This document shows positions 51,279-60,290 of a stretch of 63,298 nt of DNA, piece by piece. This DNA comes from Pseudomonas sp. NBRC 111124 (lineage in GTDB: Bacteria; Pseudomonadota; Gammaproteobacteria; Pseudomonadales; Pseudomonadaceae). The DNA lies in contig NZ_BCBA01000060.1 of the NCBI RefSeq assembly GCF_001320245.1, positions 1 to 63,298 on the forward strand. The letters are read 5' to 3'. Numbering within the stretch: the first letter of the stretch is position 1; each line of letters starts with the position of its first letter. A program made the translations under genes and the position numbers. The notes below the pieces were generated by a model. That model searched no databases. It worked only from the letters and a program-made list of their open reading frames with translations, and was not told the origin of the DNA.

Positions 51279-53101
51279 AGCCGACGCATCGCCTGGCCTG
51301 CAGCCTGCTGTTCGCCTGCCTGAGCCTGCCCGCGCTGGCCGCGCCGCAACACGCGCTGACCTTGTACGACGAGCCACCGAAATACCCGGCCGACTTCAAG
51401 CACTTCGACTATGTCAACCCCGACGCGCCCAAGGGCGGCACCTTCCGCCAGTCCAGCTTCGGCGGCTTCGACAGCCTCAACCCATTCATCAACAAGGGTG
51501 TGTCGGCCGACAACGTCAGCATCATCTACGACACGCTGATGCGTCAGAGCCAGGACGAGCCGTTCACCGAGTACGGCCTGGTCGCCGGCAAGATCGAGAA
51601 GGCCCCGGACAACAGCTGGGTGCGATTCTACCTGCGCCCCGAAGCGCGCTTCCACGATGGCCACCCGATGCGGGCCGAAGACGTGGTGTTCACCTTCAAC
51701 ACCCTGATCAAGGACGGTGCGCCGCTGTACCGCCAGTACTACGGCGACGTGGCCGAGGTGGTGGCCGAAGACCCACTCAAGGTGCTGTTCAAGTTCAAGC
51801 ACACCAACAACCGGGAACTGCCACTGATCCTCGGCCAGTTGCCGGTGCTGCCCAAGCACTGGTACCAGACCCGCGAGTTCACCCGCGGCAACCTCGAGCC
51901 GCCGCTGGGCAGCGGCCCTTACAAGGTTGCCGAGGTCAAAGCCGGGCGCTCGATCCGCTATGAGCGGGTCAAGGACTACTGGGCCAAGGACCTGCCGATC
52001 AACCGCGGGACCTACAACTTCGATGCCATGACCTTCGATGTCTACCGCGACAACAACGTGGCACTGGAGGCACTGAAGGCCGGCGCATTCGACTACGAAC
52101 TGGAGATGAGCGCGAAAAACTGGGCCACCGCCTACGACGTCCCCGCCGTGCGCGACGGTCGCCTGATCAAGGAGGAAATCCCCAACGGAAACCCGGTAGG
52201 CATGCAAGGCTTTATCTTCAACCTGCGCAAACCCGTGTTCCAGGACGTGCGGGTGCGCAAGGCGCTGAGCCTGCTGTTCGATTTCGAATGGACCAACAAA
52301 CAGCTGTTCAACGGTGCCTACATTCGCACCGACAGTTTCTTCGAGAACTCCGAAATGGCCGCCAGCGGCCTGCCCTCGCCGGCCGAGCTGAAAATCCTCG
52401 AACCGCTGCGCGGCAAAGTCCCCGAGCAGGTGTTCACCGAGGCCTTCGCCAACCCGGTCAGCGACGGCAGCGGGATGATCCGCGAGCAGCAGCGCCAGGC
52501 CTACAAACTCCTTCAGGAAGCCGGCTGGAAGATCGTCGACGACAAGATGGTCGACAAGGATGGCAAGCCGGTCAGCATCGAGTTCCTGCTGGCACAGACT
52601 CAGTTCGAACGTGTGCTGCTGCCGTTCAAACGCAACCTCGCAGACCTGGGCATCGGCTTCGAGATCCGCCGGGTGGACGTCTCGCAGTACATCAACCGCC
52701 TGCGCTCGCGTGACTTCGACATGATCGTCGGCGGCTACCCGCAATCCAATTCGCCGGGCAACGAACAACGTGAGTTCTGGTCCAGCGCCGCCGCCGACAA
52801 CCCCGGCAGCCGCAACTTCATCGGCCTGCGCGCCCCGGCCATCGACCAGCTGGTGGAAGCGTTGATCAATGCTAACTCGCGCCAGAGCCTGATCGACCAC
52901 TGCCGCGCCCTCGACCGCGTGCTGCAATGGGGCTACTACGTGGTGCCCAACTGGCACATCAAGACCAATCGGGTGGCCTACTGGAACCACATCGGCCACC
53001 CGAAAGTGTCGCCCAAGTACGACGTCGGCATCGACACCTGGTGGATCAAACCGGACGTGACCCCGGCGGTCACCGAAGCCCCTGCGCACGAGGCCCAATA
53101 A
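51275..53101 (+). CDS. Periplasmic peptide-binding protein of the ABC importer, copy 2 (YejA type)
   Basis: A 608-residue paralogue of the preceding protein. Signal peptide (MKPTHRLACSLLFACLSLPA), then FKHFDYVNPDAPKGGT, FHDGHPMRAEDVVFTF and PPLGSGPYKV. Start overlaps the previous stop. The close match of landmark motifs to copy 1 shows that they arose by duplication. One base separates it from the permease gene. Confidence 0.93.
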   Translation: MKPTHRLACSLLFACLSLPALAAPQHALTLYDEPPKYPADFKHFDYVNPDAPKGGTFRQSSFGGFDSLNPFINKGVSADNVSIIYDTLMRQSQDEPFTEYGLVAGKIEKAPDNSWVRFYLRPEARFHDGHPMRAEDVVFTFNTLIKDGAPLYRQYYGDVAEVVAEDPLKVLFKFKHTNNRELPLILGQLPVLPKHWYQTREFTRGNLEPPLGSGPYKVAEVKAGRSIRYERVKDYWAKDLPINRGTYNFDAMTFDVYRDNNVALEALKAGAFDYELEMSAKNWATAYDVPAVRDGRLIKEEIPNGNPVGMQGFIFNLRKPVFQDVRVRKALSLLFDFEWTNKQLFNGAYIRTDSFFENSEMAASGLPSPAELKILEPLRGKVPEQVFTEAFANPVSDGSGMIREQQRQAYKLLQEAGWKIVDDKMVDKDGKPVSIEFLLAQTQFERVLLPFKRNLADLGIGFEIRRVDVSQYINRLRSRDFDMIVGGYPQSNSPGNEQREFWSSAAADNPGSRNFIGLRAPAIDQLVEALINANSRQSLIDHCRALDRVLQWGYYVVPNWHIKTNRVAYWNHIGHPKVSPKYDVGIDTWWIKPDVTPAVTEAPAHEAQ

Positions 53102-53102
53102 C

Positions 53103-54176
53103 ATGCTGGCCTACATCCTGCGCCGCCTGCTGCTGATCATCCCGACCCTCTTCGGCATCCTGATCATCAACTTCATCATCGTCCAGGCCGCACCTGGCGG
53201 GCCGGTGGAACAGATGATCGCCAAGCTCGAAGGCTTCGAGGGCGCCACCAGCCGCATTGCCGGCGGCGGCGCCGAGGTCTCGGTGGCCGGCTCCAACTAC
53301 CGCGGCGCCCAGGGCCTGGACCCGGCCCTGATCGCCGAGATCGAGCACATGTACGGCTTCGACAAGTCGGCGCCCGAACGCCTGTGGATCATGATCAAGA
53401 ACTACGCCACGCTGGACTTCGGCGACAGCTTCTTCCGCGACGCCAAGGTCATCGACCTGATCGCCGAGAAGATGCCGGTGTCGATCTCACTCGGGCTGTG
53501 GAGCACGCTGATCATGTACCTGGTGTCGATCCCGCTGGGCATCGCCAAGGCAGTGCGCCACGGCAGCCACTTCGACGTCTGGACCAGTTCGGCGATCATC
53601 GTCGGCTACGCTATCCCGGCGTTCCTGTTCGCCATTTTGCTGATCGTGCTGTTCGCTGGCGGCAGCTACTTCGACTGGTTCCCGCTGCGCGGGCTGACCT
53701 CGAACAATTTCGACGATCTTTCCGCCACGGGCAAGGTGCTGGACTACTTCTGGCATCTGGTGTTGCCGATCACCGCACTGGTGATCGGCAACTTCGCCAC
53801 CATGACCCTGCTGACCAAGAACAGCTTCCTCGACGAGATCAACAAGCAATACGTGGTCACTGCCAAGGCCAAGGGCTTGAGCCGGCCGCGCGTGCTGTAT
53901 GGGCATGTGTTCCGCAACGCCATGCTGCTGGTGATCGCCGGCTTCCCGTCGGCGTTCATCGGCATCTTCTTCACAGGCTCCTTGCTGATCGAGGTGATCT
54001 TCAGCCTCGACGGACTGGGCCTGATGAGTTTCGAAGCGGCCATCAACCGCGACTACCCGGTGGTCTTCGGCACCCTGTTCATCTTCACCCTGCTCGGGCT
54101 GGTGGTGAAACTGATCGGCGACCTGACCTACACCCTGGTCGATCCACGCATCGACTTCGCCAGCCGGGAGCACTGA
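53103..54176 (+). CDS. yejB: ABC importer permease YejB-like
   Basis: A 357-residue permease with an N-terminal helix (LRRLLLIIPTLFGILIINF), a periplasmic insert, and the BPD transport domain of six helices. The EAA-type cytoplasmic loop is at KAKGLSRPRVLYGHVFRNA. It forms the channel with YejE. Tight spacing on both sides (one and one base) marks a single operon. Confidence 0.95.
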   Translation: MLAYILRRLLLIIPTLFGILIINFIIVQAAPGGPVEQMIAKLEGFEGATSRIAGGGAEVSVAGSNYRGAQGLDPALIAEIEHMYGFDKSAPERLWIMIKNYATLDFGDSFFRDAKVIDLIAEKMPVSISLGLWSTLIMYLVSIPLGIAKAVRHGSHFDVWTSSAIIVGYAIPAFLFAILLIVLFAGGSYFDWFPLRGLTSNNFDDLSATGKVLDYFWHLVLPITALVIGNFATMTLLTKNSFLDEINKQYVVTAKAKGLSRPRVLYGHVFRNAMLLVIAGFPSAFIGIFFTGSLLIEVIFSLDGLGLMSFEAAINRDYPVVFGTLFIFTLLGLVVKLIGDLTYTLVDPRIDFASREH

Positions 54177-54177
54177 C

Positions 54178-55197
54178 ATGGCCCTGTCCCCTCTCAACCG
54201 CCGGCGCTTCGAGCGCTTCAAGGCCAACCGCCGAGGCTGGTGGTCGCTGTGGCTGTTCCTGATCCTGTTCGGCCTGAGCCTGGGCGCCGAACTGATCGCC
54301 AACGACAAGCCGATTGCCGTGCGCTACGAAGGCTCTTGGTACTTCCCGGCGTTCAAGCGCTACCCGGAAACCACCTTCGGCGGTGAATTCCCGCTGGAGG
54401 CCAACTACAAGAGCCCGTACATCCGCGAGCTGCTGGAGAAGAAAGACAGCTTCGTGCTCTGGGCGCCGATACCGTTCAGCTACCAGAGCATCAACTACGA
54501 CCTGCGTGTACCGGCCCCAGCGCCCCCTTCGGCGGATAACTGGCTGGGTACCGACGACCAGGGCCGTGACGTGCTGGCGCGGGTGATCTACGGCTTCCGC
54601 GTGTCGGTGCTGTTCGCCCTCACGCTGACCGTGCTCAGCTCCATCGTCGGTGTCATCGCCGGCGCCTTGCAGGGCTTCTACGGCGGGTGGGTGGACCTGG
54701 CCGGGCAGCGCTTCCTGGAAATCTGGTCCGGCCTGCCAGTGTTGTACCTGCTGATCATCCTCGCCAGCTTCGTGCAGCCCAACTTCTGGTGGCTGCTGGG
54801 CATCATGCTGCTGTTCAGCTGGATGAGCCTGGTGGACGTGGTGCGCGCCGAGTTCCTGCGCGGGCGCAATCTGGAATACGTGCGCGCCGCCCGCGCCCTG
54901 GGCATGCGCAACGGCGCGATCATGTACCGGCATATCCTGCCCAACGCCATGATCTCGACCATGACCTTCATGCCCTTCATCCTCACCGGTGCCATCGGCA
55001 CCCTGACCGCGCTGGACTTCCTCGGCTTCGGCCTGCCCCCCGGTGCGCCGTCATTGGGTGAACTGGTGGCGCAGGGCAAGTCCAACCTGCAAGCCCCGTG
55101 GCTGGGCATCAGCGCCTTTGCCGTGCTGGCGATCATGCTGAGCCTGCTGGTATTCATTGGCGAATCCGCCCGCGATGCCTTCGACCCGAGGAAGTGA
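54178..55197 (+). CDS. yejE: ABC importer permease YejE-like
   Basis: A 339-residue permease. The N-terminal cytoplasmic part and first helix (RRGWWSLWLFLILFGLSLGA) are followed by a large periplasmic loop and the permease domain; ALGMRNGAIMYRHILPNA is the EAA loop. WLGTDDQGRDVLARVIYG is the family's typical periplasmic motif. Partner of YejB; one base from yejF. Confidence 0.95.
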   Translation: MALSPLNRRRFERFKANRRGWWSLWLFLILFGLSLGAELIANDKPIAVRYEGSWYFPAFKRYPETTFGGEFPLEANYKSPYIRELLEKKDSFVLWAPIPFSYQSINYDLRVPAPAPPSADNWLGTDDQGRDVLARVIYGFRVSVLFALTLTVLSSIVGVIAGALQGFYGGWVDLAGQRFLEIWSGLPVLYLLIILASFVQPNFWWLLGIMLLFSWMSLVDVVRAEFLRGRNLEYVRAARALGMRNGAIMYRHILPNAMISTMTFMPFILTGAIGTLTALDFLGFGLPPGAPSLGELVAQGKSNLQAPWLGISAFAVLAIMLSLLVFIGESARDAFDPRK

Positions 55198-55198
55198 A

Positions 55199-56800
55199 AT
55201 GAGCGAACAGAACCTGATCGAAGTGCGCGACCTGGCCGTGGAGTTTGTCACCGGCGAGCAGGTCAATCGGGTGGTCGACGGCATCAGCTTCGACATCCGC
55301 AAGGGCGAGACCCTGGCCTTGGTCGGCGAAAGCGGCTCGGGCAAATCCGTCACCGCGCATTCGATCCTGCGCCTGCTGCCCTACCCGCTGGCCCGCCACC
55401 CCAGCGGCAGCATTCTCTACCAGGGCAAGGACCTGCTGCAGCAGAACGAAAAGACCCTGCAGCGCATTCGCGGTGACCGCATCGCGATGATCTTCCAGGA
55501 GCCGATGACCTCGTTGAACCCGCTGCACTGCATCGAGAAGCAGATCAACGAGATCCTCTTGCTGCACAAGGGCCTGACTGGCAAGGAAGCCACGGCGCGC
55601 ACGCTGGAGCTGCTGGAGCTGGTCGGCATCCCCGAACCGCGCAAGCGCCTGAAGGCACTGCCCCATGAACTGTCAGGCGGCCAGCGCCAGCGGGTGATGA
55701 TCGCCATGGCCCTGGCTAACGAGCCCGAGCTGCTGATCGCGGATGAGCCGACCACGGCACTGGATGTGACCGTGCAGTTGAAGATTCTCGACCTGCTGAA
55801 AAAGCTGCAGGCGAAGTTGGGCATGGCCCTGCTGCTGATCAGCCACGACCTCAACCTGGTGCGCCGTATCGCCCATCGCGTGTGTGTGATGCAGCGTGGG
55901 CAGATTGTCGAACAGGCCGATTGCGCCACGCTGTTCAGTGCACCGCAGCATCACTACACGCAGATGCTGATCAATGCCGAGCCCAGCGGGCTGCCTGCGC
56001 ATAACCCGATTGGCGCGCCGTTGCTGGAGGTGAAAGACCTGAAGGTGTGGTTCCCGATCAAGAAGGGCCTGCTGCGCAAGACGGTCGACCATGTGAAGGC
56101 GGTGGACGGCGTCAACTTCAGCCTGCCCCAGGGGCAGACGCTGGGGATCGTCGGCGAGTCAGGGTCGGGCAAGTCGACTTTGGGCCTGGCGATTCTGCGG
56201 TTAATTTCCAGCCAGGGCGGGATCCGCTTTCATGGGCAGCAGCTCGAAGGGATGAACCAGAAGGCAGTGCGGCCGCTGCGGCGGGAAATGCAGGTGGTGT
56301 TTCAGGACCCCTTCGGCAGCCTGAGCCCGCGCATGTGCGTGGCGGATATCGTTGGCGAGGGGTTGCGGATTCACAAGATCGGCACGCCTGAGGAGCAGGA
56401 GGCGGCGATCATTGCGGCGCTGGAGGAAGTGGGGCTGGACCCGCGCACCCGCCATCGCTACCCGCATGAGTTTTCCGGTGGCCAGCGCCAGCGCATCGCC
56501 ATTGCCCGGGCGTTGGTGTTGAAGCCGGCGCTGATTCTGCTGGATGAACCTACCTCGGCGTTGGACCGCACGGTGCAACGCCAAGTGGTGGAGTTGCTGC
56601 GGAATCTACAGGCCAAGTACAACCTGACTTACCTGTTTATCAGCCACGATTTGGCGGTGGTGAAAGCGCTGAGCCACCAGTTGATGGTGATCAAGCATGG
56701 GCATGTGGTGGAGCAAGGGGATGCTCGGGAGATCTTCCATGCGCCGCAACATGTTTATACGAAACAACTGCTGGAGGCAGCGTTTTTGGGGGACGCTTGA
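55199..56800 (+). CDS. yejF: ABC importer ATPase YejF-like (two nucleotide-binding domains)
   Basis: A 533-residue protein with two fused ATPase domains. Walker A: GESGSGKSVTAHS and GESGSGKSTLGLA. Signatures: LSGGQRQRV and FSGGQRQRI. Walker B: LLIADEPTTALD and LILLDEPTSALD. Each domain ends with an oligopeptide-type C-terminal extension. It drives import through YejB/YejE. Start at 55199; last gene of the operon, no clear terminator seen immediately after it. Confidence 0.96.
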   Translation: MSEQNLIEVRDLAVEFVTGEQVNRVVDGISFDIRKGETLALVGESGSGKSVTAHSILRLLPYPLARHPSGSILYQGKDLLQQNEKTLQRIRGDRIAMIFQEPMTSLNPLHCIEKQINEILLLHKGLTGKEATARTLELLELVGIPEPRKRLKALPHELSGGQRQRVMIAMALANEPELLIADEPTTALDVTVQLKILDLLKKLQAKLGMALLLISHDLNLVRRIAHRVCVMQRGQIVEQADCATLFSAPQHHYTQMLINAEPSGLPAHNPIGAPLLEVKDLKVWFPIKKGLLRKTVDHVKAVDGVNFSLPQGQTLGIVGESGSGKSTLGLAILRLISSQGGIRFHGQQLEGMNQKAVRPLRREMQVVFQDPFGSLSPRMCVADIVGEGLRIHKIGTPEEQEAAIIAALEEVGLDPRTRHRYPHEFSGGQRQRIAIARALVLKPALILLDEPTSALDRTVQRQVVELLRNLQAKYNLTYLFISHDLAVVKALSHQLMVIKHGHVVEQGDAREIFHAPQHVYTKQLLEAAFLGDA

Positions 56801-57115
56801 AGCATTAAGAATCAGATTTAACCGCTGGTTTGTAGTCCATTTCCCAAAGATACTCTGGGCGCTCTTTTTCCGTTGCGGCTGTGTGGGGCGAGCCCTAGTC
56901 TCGGTTGGTCGCTGAACATCAGCGACGCGGCTTTGACAGGCCGAAATTGAAAGTTAGTGCACCCGCGTCGCCCTCAATGGCGGCTGTGCGTGTGGGCACG
57001 CTTGCGTGCGCCGGTCTTTCCTTTCTTTCCACCGGTCTGTCAACCCGCGCACAGCTGCCACCCAACCGTTTGACAGCGGACGGATGGCAGCAAAACCGGA
57101 AAAAAGGAGATGTTT
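56801..57115 (+). ncRNA. Structured leader upstream of a DUF6124-type gene
   Basis: 315 bases without a gene. It holds a perfect 8-bp hairpin GTCGCTGA-ACA-TCAGCGAC (56908-56926), another pair GCTGCCA/TGGCAGC (57054-57060 / 57085-57091), a GTGC...GCAC pair near 56986-56999, and a repeated CCGGTCT (57011, 57032). A strong AAGGAG follows at 57104. From memory similar long leaders precede DUF6124/DUF3077-type genes in many pseudomonads. An RNA regulatory role is inference. Confidence 0.4.
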
Positions 57116-57358
57116 ATGCTGAAGATAGTCCCCGATCCACCCCACGATATTCACTCCCTCGCAGACACGCTGATCCAGGCCACCGACTACGCGCTGTGCG
57201 CGGCTACCGTGGTGCATCAGGCGTTACTGCTGCAGCCCAAGTCACCGGCGTCGATCCTGATGATGGCATCGATGCATGAACTGGAGGCGCTGCGAGTTTT
57301 GCTCGAATCGGCGCTGATCCAGGTGCAGATGCCAACTGGGCCTCGGACTTTGCACTAA
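57116..57358 (+). CDS. DUF6124-type small protein
   Basis: An 80-residue mostly helical protein (MLKIVPDPPHDIHSLAD..., ALLLQPKSPASILMMASMHE). The Met-Leu/Val-Lys-x-Val-Pro-x-Pro-Pro start is typical of the family, as I recall. AAGGAG (57104-57109) fits the ATG at 57116 rather than the one at 57110. It precedes a DUF3077-type gene across a REP pair, a common pairing in the genus. Function unknown. Confidence 0.75.
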   Translation: MLKIVPDPPHDIHSLADTLIQATDYALCAATVVHQALLLQPKSPASILMMASMHELEALRVLLESALIQVQMPTGPRTLH

Positions 57359-57386
57359 GGCTTGAGTGATGTGCTGGCTGGTTTGG

Positions 57387-57477
57387 CCCTTTCGCGGGAC
57401 AAGCCCGCTCCTACAAGTACAGCGATGGCCTCAGGCTTTGTACTGACCTGTAGGAGCGGGCTTGCCCCGCGAAAGGG
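57387..57477. repeat. Inverted pair of REP sequences
   Basis: Copies at 57387-57415 (TTCGCGGGACAAGCCCGCTC) and 57449-57477 (TAGGAGCGGGCTTGCCCCGC) face each other across 33 bases, between the two small DUF genes. Same family as the pair at 41.6 kb. Confidence 0.9.
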
Positions 57478-57515
57478 CCCGACCAGGCAATAGAGATTTC
57501 AGGGGAGATTGACCA

Positions 57516-57779
57516 ATGACTACAGACAACACTCAATGCACCGTCGGCAAGACCGCCTTCTTCCAAGGTGAAAACCAGACCCACCCACTGTTCTGCATCG
57601 AACCCGGCATCCCCTGCCGCGATGCCCGCGAGCAAGCCTCGGAACTGATGGGCTATGTGCGGGAACTGACCATCCTCGGCCTGATGGACGAGAAACCAAT
57701 AATGATCTGGGCGTCTCATTATCTGAGCGCAATGGCCAAGGCGCTGATGGATGATGCTGAACTCGGCATGAGGCATTGA
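57516..57779 (+). CDS. DUF3077-type small protein
   Basis: An 87-residue protein with a beta-start and helical second half (TAFFQGENQTHPLFCIEPGI, CRDAREQASELMGYVRELTI). Two cysteines near 47-55. GGGGA precedes the ATG. The family is common next to DUF6124 proteins in pseudomonads from memory; function unknown. A hairpin terminator follows. Confidence 0.78.
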   Translation: MTTDNTQCTVGKTAFFQGENQTHPLFCIEPGIPCRDAREQASELMGYVRELTILGLMDEKPIMIWASHYLSAMAKALMDDAELGMRH

Positions 57780-57845
57780 TGGGCCGGGACTGATAACGCA
57801 CCACGGCCAACAGGTGTTCGTCGACAGATGTGCAGCGCCTATCAG

Positions 57846-57873
57846 ATCGAGCGCCGCGAGGGCGGCGCTCGAT
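57846..57873. terminator. Terminator hairpin, member of a dispersed repeat
   Basis: ATCGAGCGCCGC pairs perfectly with GCGGCGCTCGAT around GAGG and is followed by TTTC. The stretch 57833-57857 recurs at 63261-63285 with 23 of 25 bases matching. It serves the DUF3077-type gene and perhaps the converging receptor gene. Confidence 0.8.
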
Positions 57874-57920
57874 TTCAGCCACCCTGCAAAAACCAAGGCA
57901 TGCACCTGTCAGCCCTGCAA

Positions 57921-60098
57921 TCAGAAATCGATGGTGCCGGAGAACTTCACCAAGCGTGGATCACCCTGGGTCAGGTAGCCGCCGTTAGCCGAAGCCCAGT
58001 AGTTCTTGTCGGTCAGGTTCTCGACGTTGACGCGCAGGGTCAGGTCCTTCTCCGCCACTTTCAACTTGTAGCGGGCGCCGGCATCGAAGCGGTTCCAGGT
58101 CGGCAGGCTGACGTTGTTCGCCGCATCGACGAACTGGCCACCGGTGCGCAACATCCGTGCATTGAGCGCCAGCCCCGGCACGCCCGGCACATCCCAGTCG
58201 ACGCTGGCATTGAGCTGGAAGGTCGGCACGCCGATGGCGTGGTTGCCGTCGTTGGTGCCGTTGGCGGTGTTCTTCTGCTCCGACGTCATGCGCGTCCCGC
58301 CGGCCATCAGCCGCAGGCCTTCGACGGGCTCGCCGAACAGGCTCAGTTCCAGGCCTTTGTTGACCTGCTCGCCATCGCGGATGAAGACGTTGTTCAAGGT
58401 GTAGCCGTCCGACGGTTTCTCGATACGGAACACGGCCAGGTTCGCGCCATAGGTCTGGCGGTCTAACTTGATGCCGGCCTCGAGCTGCTTGGTGCGGCCC
58501 GGCGGGAACATTTCGTTGGCGTTCGATACGTTGCTCGGCGCTGTCGCGCCTTGGGCCAGGCCTTCGATGCGGTTGGCGTACAACGAGATGCTGTCGGTGG
58601 CCTTGAATACGATGCCGTACACCGGTGTGGTGATCGACTTGTCGTAGGGGTCGCCGTTACGGCTGCCATCCGCGCTCGGGAGCTTGGAGGTGCCGTCATA
58701 GAGGTAGTTTTCCACGCGCAATTGCTGGCGACGCAAGCCGTAGGTCAGCAGCAGCCGGTCGTCGAACAGGCCAACCGTGTCGGAAATAGCGATGCTGCGC
58801 GCACGCGTCTTGCCGGTCACGCCTGGGTCGCCCATGTCACCGCCCCAGCTCGTGACGTTGGTGGGCTTTGGCCGCTGTACCGTGTCATAAATGTTGGTGG
58901 TGATCGGCGAGTAGAAGGTGTAAGCGTTTTCGGCCTGGGTCCACATCGTGTTGGCACCCAGCGCGATCTGGTGGCTGATCGGGCCCGTCTGGAAACGGCC
59001 GTTCAGCCCAGTGCTGAAGCTGGTGTTGTCTTCGCCGTGGACAATGTCGGAGGGCGTCATGGTCGCAGCGCCGCTGTTGCCGGTCAGCACCGGAGTGCCG
59101 TAGGTGCCCTGCTCACGCGTGTGGCGCGCACCGCCAGCCAGGTAGGCGGTCCAGCTGTCGTTCAGGTCCCATTCACCGCGGACCATGCCGAAGGTGTCTT
59201 CCGCCTCGCTGTAGCTCCAGCTCTGGCCATAGTTGTGGCTCGCATCCGGTGCGGTCGGCGCCTTGGTCGTGGCGCTGCTCAGGCGCACGGAGTTACGCAG
59301 GTGGTTGATGCGCTGCTTCTGGTAACCGATGTCGGTCGAAACACGGAAGTTGTCACCTCGGTAGTCCAGGCCAGCGGTGAACAGCTTGGTGCGCTGGTCC
59401 TGGTCGTCAACGGCGGTCTCGCCTTCGCGCTGGCTGAGGTTCAGGCGGGCGCCGAAGCGGTTGTCTTCACCAAAGCGCTGGCCGATATCCAGGTGCTCGC
59501 CGATACGGCCATCGGCGCTGATGTCCTGGGTGTAGCGGCGGGTCGGCTCATCCCCCGCGCGCTTGGGCTGCAGGTTGACGTTGCCACCCAGGCCGGTGCC
59601 GGTCGGGCTCACACCATTGAGAAAGGCATTGGGGCCCTTGAACACCTCAACTCGCTCGACGCCGTCCGTGGACATGATCTGACGCGGCAGGATGCCGTAC
59701 AGGCCATTGAAGGATATGTCGTCTCCCGCCAGTGGCAGGCCCCGGATAACGAAAACCTTGGCCTGGTTGCCGAAGCCGTAGGACTCACGCACCGAGGGGT
59801 CGTTGGCCAATACGTCGCCGATGTCCTCGGCCTGCTGGTCCTCGATCAGCTTCGACGTGTAGCTGGTCATGGTGAACGGCACGTCCATATAGTCTTGGTT
59901 ACCCAGCACGCCCATCTGGCCACCGCGGGCGACCTGGCCGCCGGCGAACGCTTCAGGGAGTGTGTCTGGCCGCGCTTTCAAGGCATCGGCATTGACGTCG
60001 GTCGCCTCCAGCTGGATCGGCTCGGCAGCTTGCGCCATCAGGGTTACGGAGCAACAAATCGCCAGTAAAGCAGGGCGTGAAGGAAAACGGGACGACAT
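57921..60098 (-). CDS. TonB-dependent outer-membrane receptor
   Basis: A 725-residue receptor. Signal peptide (MSSRFPSRPALLAICCSVTL, cleavage after AQA), plug domain (about 45-170; DVLANDPSVRESYGFGNQ, VEVFKGPNAFLNG) and a 22-strand barrel ending in Phe (SGTIDF). The plug wording is that of the siderophore subgroup (FhuA/FepA-like ferric-siderophore receptors), so the ligand is probably an iron chelate, unknown which. Start at 60098 with AGGA. Divergent from the kinase/aminotransferase fusion. A weak Fur-like match (12 of 19) lies upstream. Confidence 0.92.
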   Translation of the reverse strand: MSSRFPSRPALLAICCSVTLMAQAAEPIQLEATDVNADALKARPDTLPEAFAGGQVARGGQMGVLGNQDYMDVPFTMTSYTSKLIEDQQAEDIGDVLANDPSVRESYGFGNQAKVFVIRGLPLAGDDISFNGLYGILPRQIMSTDGVERVEVFKGPNAFLNGVSPTGTGLGGNVNLQPKRAGDEPTRRYTQDISADGRIGEHLDIGQRFGEDNRFGARLNLSQREGETAVDDQDQRTKLFTAGLDYRGDNFRVSTDIGYQKQRINHLRNSVRLSSATTKAPTAPDASHNYGQSWSYSEAEDTFGMVRGEWDLNDSWTAYLAGGARHTREQGTYGTPVLTGNSGAATMTPSDIVHGEDNTSFSTGLNGRFQTGPISHQIALGANTMWTQAENAYTFYSPITTNIYDTVQRPKPTNVTSWGGDMGDPGVTGKTRARSIAISDTVGLFDDRLLLTYGLRRQQLRVENYLYDGTSKLPSADGSRNGDPYDKSITTPVYGIVFKATDSISLYANRIEGLAQGATAPSNVSNANEMFPPGRTKQLEAGIKLDRQTYGANLAVFRIEKPSDGYTLNNVFIRDGEQVNKGLELSLFGEPVEGLRLMAGGTRMTSEQKNTANGTNDGNHAIGVPTFQLNASVDWDVPGVPGLALNARMLRTGGQFVDAANNVSLPTWNRFDAGARYKLKVAEKDLTLRVNVENLTDKNYWASANGGYLTQGDPRLVKFSGTIDF

Positions 60099-60130
60099 TG
60101 TGAAAGTCCTGATAGCGATGCGCTGAGAAT

Positions 60131-60155
60131 GTAAGCGCAAATGTTAATGCTTACC
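60131..60155. promoter_or_regulatory. Inverted repeat and weak Fur-like site upstream of the receptor
   Basis: GTAAGC (60131-60136) and GCTTAC (60149-60154) flank 12 AT-rich bases. The minus strand of 60137-60155 matches the Fur consensus at 12 of 19 positions. Too weak for a firm Fur call. Confidence 0.3.
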
Positions 60156-60290
60156 AAACATAAACATCAACCCGACGCTTAAGGCCATGAGCCATCATTC
60201 GTCAGAAATACTGATCACGATCGTCTTTCATCATCAGTCAGATCGGGCATAAATTTCCCCCGTCAACTCCCAGCAGCAACGGAAGAACCC

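Noticed and set aside
51224..53104. Open frame of 626 codons on the minus strand opposite the second binding protein
   Set aside because: Antisense to a clear family 5 binding protein with signal peptide; the composition (His, Gln, Val, Gly rich) is that of a GC-rich shadow frame and there is no ribosome-binding site.
58551..60068. Open frame of 505 codons opposite the TonB-dependent receptor
   Set aside because: Antisense to an unmistakable receptor; no recognisable motif.
60131..60160. Fur box upstream of the receptor
   Set aside because: Only 12 of 19 consensus positions match; kept as a weak regulatory candidate and not claimed as Fur.
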